DNA from: Rhodoluna lacicola
GTDB taxonomy: Bacteria; Actinomycetota; Actinomycetes; Actinomycetales; Microbacteriaceae
Direction: 5' to 3'
Length of the DNA stretch: 64,000 bases
NCBI RefSeq assembly: GCF_000699505.1
Contig: NZ_CP007490.1
Location: forward strand, 744,001-808,000
Shown: one piece after another, positions 49,946 to 59,971 of the stretch
Numbering within the stretch: position 1 is the stretch's first letter
How the letters are laid out: each line of letters begins with the position of its first letter
Translations under genes and position numbers: made by a program
The notes under the pieces: model-generated
The model's database searches: none
Told to the model about the DNA's origin: nothing
The model's input: only the letters and a program-made list of their open reading frames with translations

Positions 49946-50041
49946 TACAGGTTTTTCCACCCAACGACGCGTGGCAAATAGCACTAAAAACACCCCAAAA
50001 AATGCGTCGATTTGTGGCGCCCTACCTCGTTGGAGAATTAA

Positions 50042-51052
<1,011 letters not shown>

Positions 51053-51077
51053 TCCACTTTCTAACCGTTAGATAAAA

Positions 51078-52280
51078 ATGCGTAAACTCTCCGACCTGCC
51101 GAGTCTTGACGGAAAGCGGGTAGTAATCCGCTGCGACCTCAACGTTCCACTAGATGGAACTCGCATCACCGATGATGGCCGCATCGTTGCATCCGTTCCA
51201 ACCATCAAGTACCTGGTAGATCAGGGCGCCAAGGTTGTAGTAATTTCACACCTTGGCCGCCCGGAGGGTGCGCCTGACTCAAAGTATTCGCTCGAGCCAG
51301 TTGCAATTCGCCTTGGTGAACTTCTTGGCCAGCCGGTCTTCTTTGCCGCCGATACCGTCGGCAGCGAAGCCAAAGGCGCGGTTCGTGCCCTGGACAACGG
51401 CGGGGTAGCGGTACTTGAGAACCTACGCTTCAATCCTGGTGAGACCAGCAAGGATGCGGCGGAGCGCGAGGCATTTGCCGCCAAGCTTGCCGAGTTTGGT
51501 GACTTCTTCATCAGCGATGGCTTTGGTGTTGTGCACCGTAAGCAGGCATCGGTTTATGAATTGGCACAAGCTTTGCCGTCTGCTTGCGGTTTGTTGATTG
51601 AGAAGGAACTTGAAGTTCTTACTCGCTTGACCAGCACACCCGATCGTCCATACGCGGTGGTGCTCGGCGGTTCAAAGGTTTCCGACAAACTTGGCGTGAT
51701 TAATCACCTGTTACCTACCGTGAATAAACTTTTGGTTGGCGGCGGAATGGTATTCACCTTCCTAGCCGCCCTTGGCCACAAAGTTGGCGCCTCGCTTCTT
51801 GAGGTCGACCAGATCGACACCTGCAAGGAATATTTAAAGCGCGCAGCCGAACTGGGCGTTGAGGTTATATTGCCAACTGACATCGTGGTGGCATCAAAAT
51901 TCGGCGCAGATGCAGAAGTTTCGGTAACCGCCGCTGATTCGATTGAGTCATCGCCATTTGGTGCAACCGGTCTTGGTTTGGACATCGGTCCTGAATCGGC
52001 CGCACGCTTCGCGGCGGAGATTGCCTCGGCCAAGACAGTTTTCTGGAATGGCCCAATGGGCGTATTCGAAATTGAAAAGTTTTCAAACGGAACTCGTGCG
52101 GTAGCTAAGGCGTTGACCGAGGTCGAGGGACTTAGCGTCGTGGGTGGCGGCGATTCAGCCGCGGCAGTCCGCATTCTGGGCTTCCAAGACAACCAGTTCG
52201 GCCACATCTCAACCGGTGGTGGCGCAAGCCTTGAATTCCTAGAAGGCAAGACATTACCTGGCCTTGAAATTCTGGCCTAG
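51078..52280 (+). CDS. pgk: Phosphoglycerate kinase
   Basis: Makes ATP from 1,3-bisphosphoglycerate. The two-domain enzyme of 400 residues has VVIRCDLNVPLDG near the start, the basic patch HLGRPEG, GFGVVHRKQAS, and the nucleotide-domain glycine motif VVGGGDSAAAV. It lies 25 bases after gap with no evident ribosome site before its ATG. It is followed by tpiA, as in most bacteria. Confidence 0.98.
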   Translation: MRKLSDLPSLDGKRVVIRCDLNVPLDGTRITDDGRIVASVPTIKYLVDQGAKVVVISHLGRPEGAPDSKYSLEPVAIRLGELLGQPVFFAADTVGSEAKGAVRALDNGGVAVLENLRFNPGETSKDAAEREAFAAKLAEFGDFFISDGFGVVHRKQASVYELAQALPSACGLLIEKELEVLTRLTSTPDRPYAVVLGGSKVSDKLGVINHLLPTVNKLLVGGGMVFTFLAALGHKVGASLLEVDQIDTCKEYLKRAAELGVEVILPTDIVVASKFGADAEVSVTAADSIESSPFGATGLGLDIGPESAARFAAEIASAKTVFWNGPMGVFEIEKFSNGTRAVAKALTEVEGLSVVGGGDSAAAVRILGFQDNQFGHISTGGGASLEFLEGKTLPGLEILA

Positions 52281-52325
52281 AAATTCTGAACTAATTCTTA
52301 GCAATTCAAACTAGAGGACAACAAG

Positions 52326-53108
52326 ATGGCACGCATCCCACTAATCGCCGGTAACTGGAAGATGAACCTAGATCACCAGCAGGCAATCGCACTGGTGCAG
52401 AAGCTTTCTTGGACTCTCCGAGACGCGGCTCACGACTACAAGTCCTGTGAAGTTGTGGTGTTCCCACCTTTCACCGATATTCGCAGCGTGCAAACCTTGA
52501 TGGATGCCGACAAGCTGGAACTTGGCCTTGGCGCCCAGGACCTTTCAAAGTTTGATTCTGGGGCGTACACCGGCGAAGTATCGGGTGCGTTTCTAAAGAA
52601 GCTTGAGGTCAAGTACGTTCTTATTGGCCACAGCGAACGTCGCCAGTACCACAACGAGGGTGACGAAACTGTCCAGGCCAAGACAGCAGCCGCATTCCGC
52701 CATGGAATCGTGCCAGTCATCTGCGTTGGAGAGACACTTGAAGAACTCGAAAATGAAGGTCAAAGCGCGGTCCCGGTTCGTCAGACCCTGGCGGCACTGG
52801 CCGGCCATGACAAAATCGGCGACTTTGTAATTGCCTACGAGCCGGTTTGGGCAATTGGCACCGGAAAGGTGGCCACCCCAGAGGAGGCGGCAGCGGTTTG
52901 TGGCAAGATTCGTGAGGCTATTTCGGCCGAACACGGGCCAGAAATTGCCGATGCCACCAGAATCCTTTACGGCGGCTCGGTCAAGGCCAACAACGTGGCA
53001 GGATTCCTTCGCAGCAGCGAAGTTGATGGTGTTTTGGTCGGTGGAGCCAGCCTGGACGCTGAGGAGTTCAGCGGGATTGCTCGTTTCCAAAAGCACATCG
53101 CTCTATAA
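52326..53108 (+). CDS. tpiA: Triosephosphate isomerase
   Basis: Interconverts dihydroxyacetone phosphate and glyceraldehyde-3-phosphate. The catalytic residues lie in AGNWKMN (Lys), IGHSERR (His) and AYEPVWAIGTGK (Glu, loop 6). YGGSVKANN and GVLVGGASLD form the phosphate site. The 260-residue length is normal. A clear AGAGGACAACAAG ribosome region precedes the ATG. secG follows after 34 bases. Confidence 0.98.
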   Translation: MARIPLIAGNWKMNLDHQQAIALVQKLSWTLRDAAHDYKSCEVVVFPPFTDIRSVQTLMDADKLELGLGAQDLSKFDSGAYTGEVSGAFLKKLEVKYVLIGHSERRQYHNEGDETVQAKTAAAFRHGIVPVICVGETLEELENEGQSAVPVRQTLAALAGHDKIGDFVIAYEPVWAIGTGKVATPEEAAAVCGKIREAISAEHGPEIADATRILYGGSVKANNVAGFLRSSEVDGVLVGGASLDAEEFSGIARFQKHIAL

Positions 53109-53142
53109 TTTTCTAGAACCCTAATTTAAAGGACCTATTACC

Positions 53143-53394
53143 ATGGCAGCGCTACAGATCGCACTACACGTGCTACTAGCAATCACCAGCCTTTTGCTGA
53201 CCCTCATGATCTTGCTACACAAGGGGCGCGGCGGCGGTCTTTCTGACATGTTTGGTGGCGGTGTTAGCAGCACCATGGCTTCATCTGGGGTTGCAGAGCG
53301 AAACCTAAATCGCATCACAATCATTCTTGGCATCGTCTGGGTGGTAGTAATCATCACCCTGGGACTCTTCAACCGTTTTAACCTCGTAGGTTAA
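53143..53394 (+). CDS. secG: Preprotein translocase subunit SecG
   Basis: A small component of the SecYEG channel. The 83-residue protein has two hydrophobic helices (about 5-23 and 55-75) separated by a glycine-rich loop with LLHKGRGGGLSDMFGGGV, the standard SecG signature. An AAAGGA ribosome site is present. tpiA-secG-rbpA is a common actinobacterial order. Confidence 0.96.
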   Translation: MAALQIALHVLLAITSLLLTLMILLHKGRGGGLSDMFGGGVSSTMASSGVAERNLNRITIILGIVWVVVIITLGLFNRFNLVG

Positions 53395-53422
53395 GTAAGA
53401 AACTTTAAGAGGCTAATAGATC

Positions 53423-54034
53423 ATGAGCACCGGGGGATCAGCAATTCGCGGTTCGCGCGTTGGCGCTGGACCGATGGGTGAGCAAGACCGCGGTTTCAAA
53501 GCTGAACGCATCACGGTAAGTTACTACTGTTCTGCGGGTCACGAATACAGCCCTCAATACGCAGCAAATGTTGAAGCGGCTGAAATTCCCGAACTGCTAG
53601 ATTGCCCAAGTTGTGGCCTACCGGCTGGGCAAGACAAGGCTAATCCGCCGGTCATTGCCAAACACGAGCCATACAAGACCCACTTGGCTTACGTAAAAGA
53701 GCGTCGCACCGCTGCCGAAGCCAAAGAACTCTTGGAAGAAGCGGTAGCGGCAGTACGCGAACGCCGAATCCGCCTAGCCGAAGAAGCTAAGGTTGCCGCA
53801 AAAGAAGCAGCAAAAGCCGCAACTAAAAAGGCAAGCGCAGCTGCCAAAGCAGTAGCCAAGCCTGTTGAAAAAGTCGCAGTTGTTAAGGATGTTAAAAACG
53901 CACCGGCTAAGCCAGTTGCCAAGAGCAGCAAGAGTGATGTAAAGCCAGTGGCCAAATCAAGCGCTAAACCAGCTACCAAGTCATCGGCTAAGACCACCAG
54001 CAAGGTTGCCGCCAAGCCAGCTAAAAAGAAGTAG
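53423..54034 (+). CDS. rbpA: RNA polymerase-binding protein RbpA with a long basic tail
   Basis: RbpA stabilises RNA polymerase with its principal sigma factor and promotes open-complex formation; it is specific to actinobacteria. The core has zinc ligands Cys36, His40, Cys61 and Cys64, then a sigma-interacting helix (THLAYVKERRTAAEAKELL, about 86-115). Known RbpA proteins are about 110-125 residues. Here residues 120-203 add a Lys/Ala/Pro/Ser tail with 23 lysines and repeated KPVAKSS units, like histone H1 tails. An AAGAGG ribosome site precedes the ATG. The stop abuts the convergent pgl stop. Confidence 0.93.
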   Translation: MSTGGSAIRGSRVGAGPMGEQDRGFKAERITVSYYCSAGHEYSPQYAANVEAAEIPELLDCPSCGLPAGQDKANPPVIAKHEPYKTHLAYVKERRTAAEAKELLEEAVAAVRERRIRLAEEAKVAAKEAAKAATKKASAAAKAVAKPVEKVAVVKDVKNAPAKPVAKSSKSDVKPVAKSSAKPATKSSAKTTSKVAAKPAKKK

Positions 54035-54760
54035 CTAGCAACCAAATACTTTCGTGCCGGCGGTTGAATCAATAAACCACTGAGTCAAAGTAATTCCGTG
54101 AACTCGTCCAACCGGCAATTCAGTTGGATTATCGCCCATGGCAACAGCAACGGCGTCCTGCTTGTCAGCGCCAGACACTACAAACCAAACTTCATCTGCT
54201 GAATTGAGCGCCTCATAAGTGAACGAAAGTCTTTGGGCTGGCGGTTTCGGCGAATCTGATTCGGCGATCACCCACACGCCAGCGGTTGGCTCTGGCTTTC
54301 CAGGGAACAAGCTTGCGATGTGACCGTCTGGACCCATGCCCAGCAAAATAATGTCAAAATGCGGCTTAACAGAATTCACATGCTCGGCAAACTCGGTAGC
54401 GGCCTGCTCTAGCGTCAAACCGGAATCGGTAGAAGGGAATTCGTGCACCTTTGTAGCGTCTAGTTGCAAATTCTTCAGCAGAGCATTTTTAGCCTGCAGG
54501 GCGTTGCGATCCGCACTTGACGATTCAACATAGCGCTCATCACCCCACCAAAGATTCACCCTGCCGAAATCAATCCCGGAGCGATCCGAATTTGCGTTTA
54601 GCGCAGCCAGTGAGGCAATGCCCACTGTGCCACCGGTGAGCATCAGGTGAATCTCAGGTTTTATCTCCAGGAGATCATGAAGCTTCTTGATAAGTGCCGA
54701 AGCAGTGTTTTCTGCAACTGAGGCAGCATCCTTGAAGCGATTGACAACCGTCTTGGACAA
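54035..54760 (-). CDS. pgl: 6-phosphogluconolactonase
   Basis: Hydrolyses 6-phosphogluconolactone in the oxidative pentose phosphate branch. The 241-residue DevB/SOL-type enzyme has MLTGGTVGIASLAAL, NLWWGDERYV and ILLGMGPDGHIASLFPG. The start is TTG at 54760, directly after the opcA stop. It is the last gene of the minus-strand pentose phosphate cluster and ends base-to-base with rbpA, with no terminator hairpin between them. Confidence 0.95.
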   Translation of the reverse strand: MSKTVVNRFKDAASVAENTASALIKKLHDLLEIKPEIHLMLTGGTVGIASLAALNANSDRSGIDFGRVNLWWGDERYVESSSADRNALQAKNALLKNLQLDATKVHEFPSTDSGLTLEQAATEFAEHVNSVKPHFDIILLGMGPDGHIASLFPGKPEPTAGVWVIAESDSPKPPAQRLSFTYEALNSADEVWFVVSGADKQDAVAVAMGDNPTELPVGRVHGITLTQWFIDSTAGTKVFGC

Positions 54761-55699
54761 TTACTTCTTCTTTGCTTTCACACCAAAACTCTTGGTGATA
54801 ACTTCGCCAAACAAATCATCTGGATCAAGTCGGCGAAGGTCTTCGCTTAGGCAGTCACGCAAACTTCTTCGAGGCAAAGATATTTCGCGAGTCGGCTGTG
54901 ACGGCTGAACCAAAATGGCCTTATCTAAGACATCGCGATTGATTTCTATCGTCCCCGACTTGCGAATCAATTTGATGCTCTTGATTACGTTTACAGACTT
55001 CGCAGGGGTAGTACGTACGATCTTCACCTTAATCTTCAGCTTCAGTTCAAGCCAAGCAGCAAGCAGATCAATACTTGGTGAATTTTGCGCACCAACGATC
55101 TCTGCGCCCAGAACCTTGTCGTATGGTGGCTGATCCAGCATGGTAGCCAACTGAGTGCGTAGCACGGTCAATCGAGTCCAGGCAAAATCACTGTCACCCG
55201 GAGCATAAGTCCTCGCCAAATTCTTGAAGTGTGCGCGAGCATCCTTCTGACTCAGTGCATCGGTAATGCGGCGTGTAGCGATACGACCGATAGCCGACTC
55301 AGCTGCATTTTTAGGAGCCTCACCCGGCCACCAAGCAACCACCGGGGCATCGGGAAGCAGAAGCCCGGTGACCAAGCTCTCCGGATCACTGGCGGCTTCA
55401 CCATAGGCCCTGAGCACAATTACCTCGGAGGCACCGGCGTCGCCACCAACGCGAATCTGAGCGTCAAGCTTTGCGTTCTTTTTACTTTTGCTGTTGTCGT
55501 CAGCCAAAACGATGATGCGGCAAGGGTGTTCTCTGGACGCATCATTAGCGGCCTTGATCGCCGGCTCAATGCCCTTGAAATCCGTTTCAATTACCAAGGT
55601 AAGTACGCGACCAAGCGCAACTACGCCGCCTTGTTCACGAATCTGAACAATACGCTTTGAGACTTTGCTGATCGTGGTGTTTTCAAGGTCGATGATCAC
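54761..55699 (-). CDS. opcA: Glucose-6-phosphate dehydrogenase assembly protein OpcA
   Basis: A 312-residue protein of the actinobacterial/cyanobacterial OpcA family, which supports activity of the Zwf enzyme. It shows ALGRVLTLVIETDF near the N-terminus and VVAWWPGEAP in the middle, both characteristic. The GTG at 55699 is preferred to the ATG at 55711. It overlaps the zwf stop as GTGA, has GGAG 6-7 bases upstream, and begins VIIDLENTT as family members do. The gene lies between zwf and pgl, as expected for its role. Confidence 0.93.
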   Translation of the reverse strand: MIIDLENTTISKVSKRIVQIREQGGVVALGRVLTLVIETDFKGIEPAIKAANDASREHPCRIIVLADDNSKSKKNAKLDAQIRVGGDAGASEVIVLRAYGEAASDPESLVTGLLLPDAPVVAWWPGEAPKNAAESAIGRIATRRITDALSQKDARAHFKNLARTYAPGDSDFAWTRLTVLRTQLATMLDQPPYDKVLGAEIVGAQNSPSIDLLAAWLELKLKIKVKIVRTTPAKSVNVIKSIKLIRKSGTIEINRDVLDKAILVQPSQPTREISLPRRSLRDCLSEDLRRLDPDDLFGEVITKSFGVKAKKK

Positions 55700-57231
55700 G
55701 GAATTCTCCATTCACGGCCATCGCGGGCCATCATTTCGTCTGCAGAGCTAGGGCCCCAAGTTCCCGGGCGATACTGTTCTGGCTTGCCCTTTTTCTCCCA
55801 GAAGCTGACGATTGGGTCAAGAATCTTCCATGAAAGTTCAACTTCTTCATGCCTTGGGAACAGGGGAGGATCACCCAAAAGCACATCAAGAATTAGGCGT
55901 TCGTAGGCTTCTGGGCTGGCCTCGGTAAAGGCGTGTCCGTAGCCAAAGTCCATTGTCACGTCGCGTACCTGCATACCCACGCCAGGAACTTTTGAACCAA
56001 AACGTATGGTGATGCCTTCGTCAGGCTGCACACGAATCACCAGCGCATTCTGGCCTAGAGCACTGGTTTGACTTTCGGCAAATAGTTGCTGCGGAGCGCG
56101 CTTAAAGACCACGGCAATTTCAGTGACTCGACGACCAAGACGCTTTCCGGCGCGAAGGTAGAACGGAACGCCTGCCCAACGACGAGTGTTGATGTCTAGG
56201 CGCATAGCTGCGTAAGTCTCGGAAACAGACTTAGGGTTCATTCCGTCTTCATCAAGGAAACCGGTGACCTGTTCGCCACCTTGCCAACCGCCGGCGTACT
56301 GCCCGCGAGCGGTGTGCTTAGCGATGTCTTTTGGAACACGAACCGCAGAGAGGACTTTTTCTTTTTCGGCTCGCAAGTCGGCGGCGTCGAACGATACTGG
56401 CTCTTCCATGGCTGTTAGCGCCAGCAACTGCAGCAAGTGATTTTGAATTACGTCACGTGCGGCACCAATTCCGTCGTAGTAACCCGCGCGACCACCAACA
56501 CCAATGTCCTCAGCCATGGTGATCTGCACGTGGTCAATGTAGTTGGAGTTCCAAAGTGGCTCAAAGAGCATATTTGCAAAGCGCAGGGCCAAGATGTTCT
56601 GAACAGTTTCCTTGCCCAGATAGTGGTCGATTCGGAACACTGAGTCCGGCGGGAAGACAGATTCAACCACGTCATTTAGGCGGCGAGATGATTCCAGGTC
56701 GTGACCGAATGGCTTCTCAATTACAACGCGTCGGAATTCATCGGGACCGGCATCGGCCAGGCCTGAGCGCTTAAGTTGCTGACACACCTGAGCGAAAGCC
56801 TTTGGCGGGATTGACAGGTAAAAAGCGTGATTGCCATTTGTCCCTACCTTGGCGTCGAGCTCATCGATAGTAGCTTTCAGACGATCGAATGATGCATCAT
56901 CATCGAATTCACCGGAGACGAATCGAATGTTCTCAGAGAGTTGCTTCCAGACCGATTCGTTCCAAGGAGTTCGCGCATATTGCTTCACGGCCTCTTTGAC
57001 GACTTTGCCAAAATCCTGATTCTTCCACTCACGCCTCGCGAAACCAACGAGAGAAAAACCTGCCGGCAACAGTCCACGGTTGGCAAGATCATAGACCGCA
57101 GGCATCAGCTTTTTGCGAGACAAGTCTCCGGTTACACCAAAAATTACCAGACTGCTAGGACCCGCAATTCGATTGAGCCGGCGATCGTCTGGGTCGCGAA
57201 GCGGATTATTTCCCGCAGAAATTTTGCTCAT
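55696..57231 (-). CDS. zwf: Glucose-6-phosphate 1-dehydrogenase
   Basis: Oxidises glucose-6-phosphate with NADP, the entry to the pentose phosphate pathway. The N-terminal NADP fold VIFGVTGDLSRKKLMPA, the substrate motif RIDHYLGKETVQN and FYLRAGKRL are intact. The 511-residue length is normal. It overlaps opcA by 4 bases and follows pgi by 15 bases, so the whole run from tkt to pgl is probably one transcript. Confidence 0.98.
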   Translation of the reverse strand: MSKISAGNNPLRDPDDRRLNRIAGPSSLVIFGVTGDLSRKKLMPAVYDLANRGLLPAGFSLVGFARREWKNQDFGKVVKEAVKQYARTPWNESVWKQLSENIRFVSGEFDDDASFDRLKATIDELDAKVGTNGNHAFYLSIPPKAFAQVCQQLKRSGLADAGPDEFRRVVIEKPFGHDLESSRRLNDVVESVFPPDSVFRIDHYLGKETVQNILALRFANMLFEPLWNSNYIDHVQITMAEDIGVGGRAGYYDGIGAARDVIQNHLLQLLALTAMEEPVSFDAADLRAEKEKVLSAVRVPKDIAKHTARGQYAGGWQGGEQVTGFLDEDGMNPKSVSETYAAMRLDINTRRWAGVPFYLRAGKRLGRRVTEIAVVFKRAPQQLFAESQTSALGQNALVIRVQPDEGITIRFGSKVPGVGMQVRDVTMDFGYGHAFTEASPEAYERLILDVLLGDPPLFPRHEEVELSWKILDPIVSFWEKKGKPEQYRPGTWGPSSADEMMARDGREWRIP

Positions 57232-57246
57232 GAAGATTGCTGCTTT

Positions 57247-58842
57247 CTAGATAGCGTTCTTTATAGCTTGGATACCGGCCTTGGCATCTGCCAATGTAAG
57301 AGTCAGCACAGGTCTTCCCAGCGCTCCCAATACTTTTGCATCACCAGCGGCCTGTGAAGCTATCAATTCGCCAAAACTAAAATCGCGACCCGGCACGGCA
57401 ATGTCCTGCTTAGCCTGCGAAATTATCTGCAAATAAACTCCCTGGCGCGGTCCACCCTTGTGGTACTGACCGGTTGAGTGCAAAAACCGCGGCGCCCAAC
57501 CAAAAGTAACCGGACGACGAGTCTTGTTTGCTAACAGGTCACGCAACTCGGCGGCCTCGGGCACGGATGTGCGATCAAGATACGCGTGAATTGAAACATA
57601 GCCTTCGTCATCGTCAAGATTTGACAGGAAAGCCTGAACTGCATCAACAACGCTGGTCCCTGAAATCTGCAACTCTGTTGCACGAACCTCAATTTGATTG
57701 TCAGTGAACATCGGCGCAATTACCGCGTCACGCTGTTCAAGCATTCCGCGCGCAGCAATCTTTGCTGATTCAACATCCGGCTGGTCGAAAGGGTTAATAC
57801 CGATCAGTCGACTCGCCACCACTGTTGCGTATTCCCAAAGCATGAACTGTGCGCCTAGCGAACCAGACACCGATACCGCGTCGCCGCTTATCGGTTTTGC
57901 ATCAGCTTGAACGTGCACGGCCAAAAGGTCGGCAAGACCGGAGTGTAATTCCGCGCTGCTTGGGTCAAGCACGACTGGAAGAACACCCTTAGATAGTTTT
58001 CCGGTTGATTCAGCAATCAACTGTTCAGCCCAGTCGCCGAAACCAACGATGTGCGTACCATCGGCCACAATGCCAATCTTGTCTCGGTTTCCCATTTCAC
58101 CCGGAGTTCGAGCAAGAGCGGCTCCAAGAATTAAACCAGGATTCTCTTCACTGTCACTCGCAAGAACTTCTGCGACTTCCTGAGCTTGCTTAAGAAGTTC
58201 CGCGATGTCCGCCCCGGCCAATCCCGAGGGAACAATTCCAAATGCGGTAAGCGCTGAATAACGCCCACCAACAGTTGGATCGGCGTTGAAGACTCTGTAA
58301 CCATCAGCCTTTGCCGCTGCCTCCATTGGTGAACCAGGATCGGTAACCACCACAATGCGATCTGTCTTATCGATTCCGGCATCGGTGAATGCTTTTTCAA
58401 AAATTCTTTTTTGCGAATCGGTCTCAACTGTAGAACCAGACTTAGAGGAAACAATTACCGCGGTCTTTGCTAGATCGCCAGCCAGTGCCGCACCAACTTG
58501 GTCGGCATCGGTTGAATCCAGCACGACTAGATCTACACCTGCGGTGCGAGTGATTACCTCTGGCGCCAGTGAAGATCCGCCCATTCCACACAACACAAAT
58601 CGGTTAACTCCCTTGTCGTTGAATTCCTTTTTCAAAGCAAGGATTGAGTCAACCAGGGGAGCAGAGTCAAATGCTGAACTTACCCAACCCAATCGAATTG
58701 AAGACTCGGCTTCGGCTTCTTTACCCCAGAGGGTGAAGTCCTTAGCCGCAATTCTGCTGGCGACCTTGTCGGCGACCAGCTGTCCAATTGTGTTTGAAAC
58801 GGCAGCTGCCGCGGTACCGGCTACAACTACTTTCAGTGGCAT
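57247..58842 (-). CDS. pgi: Glucose-6-phosphate isomerase
   Basis: Interconverts glucose-6-phosphate and fructose-6-phosphate. At 531 residues with VLCGMGGSSLAPEV-like (reads FVLCGMGGSSLAPEVI) and VIVSSKSGSTVET sugar-phosphate SIS motifs, it belongs to the divergent form found in pentose-phosphate clusters of actinobacteria and cyanobacteria. GRYSALTAFGIVPSGLAG is also typical. Its ATG shares a base with the tal stop. The divergent type is sometimes annotated as a tal-pgi fusion in other groups; here the two are separate. Confidence 0.94.
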   Translation of the reverse strand: MPLKVVVAGTAAAAVSNTIGQLVADKVASRIAAKDFTLWGKEAEAESSIRLGWVSSAFDSAPLVDSILALKKEFNDKGVNRFVLCGMGGSSLAPEVITRTAGVDLVVLDSTDADQVGAALAGDLAKTAVIVSSKSGSTVETDSQKRIFEKAFTDAGIDKTDRIVVVTDPGSPMEAAAKADGYRVFNADPTVGGRYSALTAFGIVPSGLAGADIAELLKQAQEVAEVLASDSEENPGLILGAALARTPGEMGNRDKIGIVADGTHIVGFGDWAEQLIAESTGKLSKGVLPVVLDPSSAELHSGLADLLAVHVQADAKPISGDAVSVSGSLGAQFMLWEYATVVASRLIGINPFDQPDVESAKIAARGMLEQRDAVIAPMFTDNQIEVRATELQISGTSVVDAVQAFLSNLDDDEGYVSIHAYLDRTSVPEAAELRDLLANKTRRPVTFGWAPRFLHSTGQYHKGGPRQGVYLQIISQAKQDIAVPGRDFSFGELIASQAAGDAKVLGALGRPVLTLTLADAKAGIQAIKNAI

Positions 58843-59942
58843 TACTTGGCTGCCTTCAAGGCTGCGTCAACGGTGTCCACAAGTTCGCCCCAAGAAACAA
58901 TAAACTTCTCAACGCCTTCTTCCTCAAGCAATTGAGTTGCTTCATCGAGTGAAACACCAGCGGCCGCAACGGCGGCAAGAACTTCACGAGCATTTTCATA
59001 GTTGTTGGTAATTGATGCTGCGGGAATAACTCCGTGATCGTAAACAGCCTCCATGGTTTTTTCAGGCATGGTGTTTACTAGCTCGGGAGCCACCAACTCA
59101 GTCACGTAGAGAGTGTCCAGAAGGTTAGGGTCTTTTACTCCGGTTGAAGCCATCAGTGGGCGTTGCACGTTCGCACCAGCAGTTGCCAATTCAGCCCACT
59201 CAGCGGTTGCAAATTCTTGTTCAAACACCTCGTATGCCAAACGTGCATTTGCCAAAGCTGCTTTGCTCTTTAGCTCAGGTTTTCCGGCCGCTTCGAGTCT
59301 CTTGTCGATTTCTGTGTCAACGCGTGAAACAAAGAACGACGCAACTGAATGAATCTTTGAAATGTCGTGGCCATTGGCCTTTGCCAACTTCACACCTTCA
59401 ATGTAGGCAGCAATAACTTCGCGGTAACGAGCAAGCGAGAAAATCAAAGTTACGTTTACGCTGATGCCCTCAGCAATAACTGCGGTGATAGCCGCAAGAC
59501 CTGGCTTGGTCGCCGGAATCTTGATCATTACGTTTTCGCGGTTTACCGCGGCAAAAAGTTCTTTTGCCTGCTTGATGGTGCCAGCGGCATCGTTGGCAAG
59601 TCCCGGCTCAACCTCAATTGAAACGCGACCATCGAAACCATTTGACGAAGCGTAAACACCAGCGAAGATGTCACAAGCATCTGCAACATCCTTGGTGGTG
59701 ATTGCAAAAATTGCTGATGTTGCATCGGCACCCGCCGCGGCAAGCTCTGCCACCTGAGCTTGGTAGCCTTCGCCCTTGGCCAATGCGCCAGCAAAAATTG
59801 TTGGGTTAGTGGTTACTCCACAGACGGAACGGTTAGCAATCAGGTCTTTCAAGTTACCTGAGACAATTCGTGAACGAGACAGATCGTCAAGCCAAATGCT
59901 TACGCCGTTGGCGGATAGTTGAGCTAGTGGATTAGTTGACAT
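58842..59942 (-). CDS. tal: Transaldolase
   Basis: Transfers dihydroxyacetone units between sugar phosphates. At 366 residues this is the longer TalB-like subtype of actinobacteria. [12 protein letters not shown] is at the start and GVTTNPTIF follows. The Schiff-base lysine lies in [16 protein letters not shown], and INVTLIFSL-type sequence (here [13 protein letters not shown]) follows. An AAGAGA ribosome site precedes the ATG. It sits between tkt and pgi. Confidence 0.96.
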   Translation of the reverse strand: MSTNPLAQLSANGVSIWLDDLSRSRIVSGNLKDLIANRSVCGVTTNPTIFAGALAKGEGYQAQVAELAAAGADATSAIFAITTKDVADACDIFAGVYASSNGFDGRVSIEVEPGLANDAAGTIKQAKELFAAVNRENVMIKIPATKPGLAAITAVIAEGISVNVTLIFSLARYREVIAAYIEGVKLAKANGHDISKIHSVASFFVSRVDTEIDKRLEAAGKPELKSKAALANARLAYEVFEQEFATAEWAELATAGANVQRPLMASTGVKDPNLLDTLYVTELVAPELVNTMPEKTMEAVYDHGVIPAASITNNYENAREVLAAVAAAGVSLDEATQLLEEEGVEKFIVSWGELVDTVDAALKAAK

Positions 59943-59971
59943 TTAAATTTCTCTTTTCTTAAGGCTCTGAA

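Noticed and set aside
49946-50041. Hairpin before gap (CGACGC ... GCGTCG)
   Set aside because: Only 6 pairs around a loop of about 40 bases, so chance pairing is likely; no further support.
51704-52249. 181-codon minus-strand open frame opposite pgk
   Set aside because: Pro/Ser/Ala-rich shadow of pgk codons without a ribosome site or motif.
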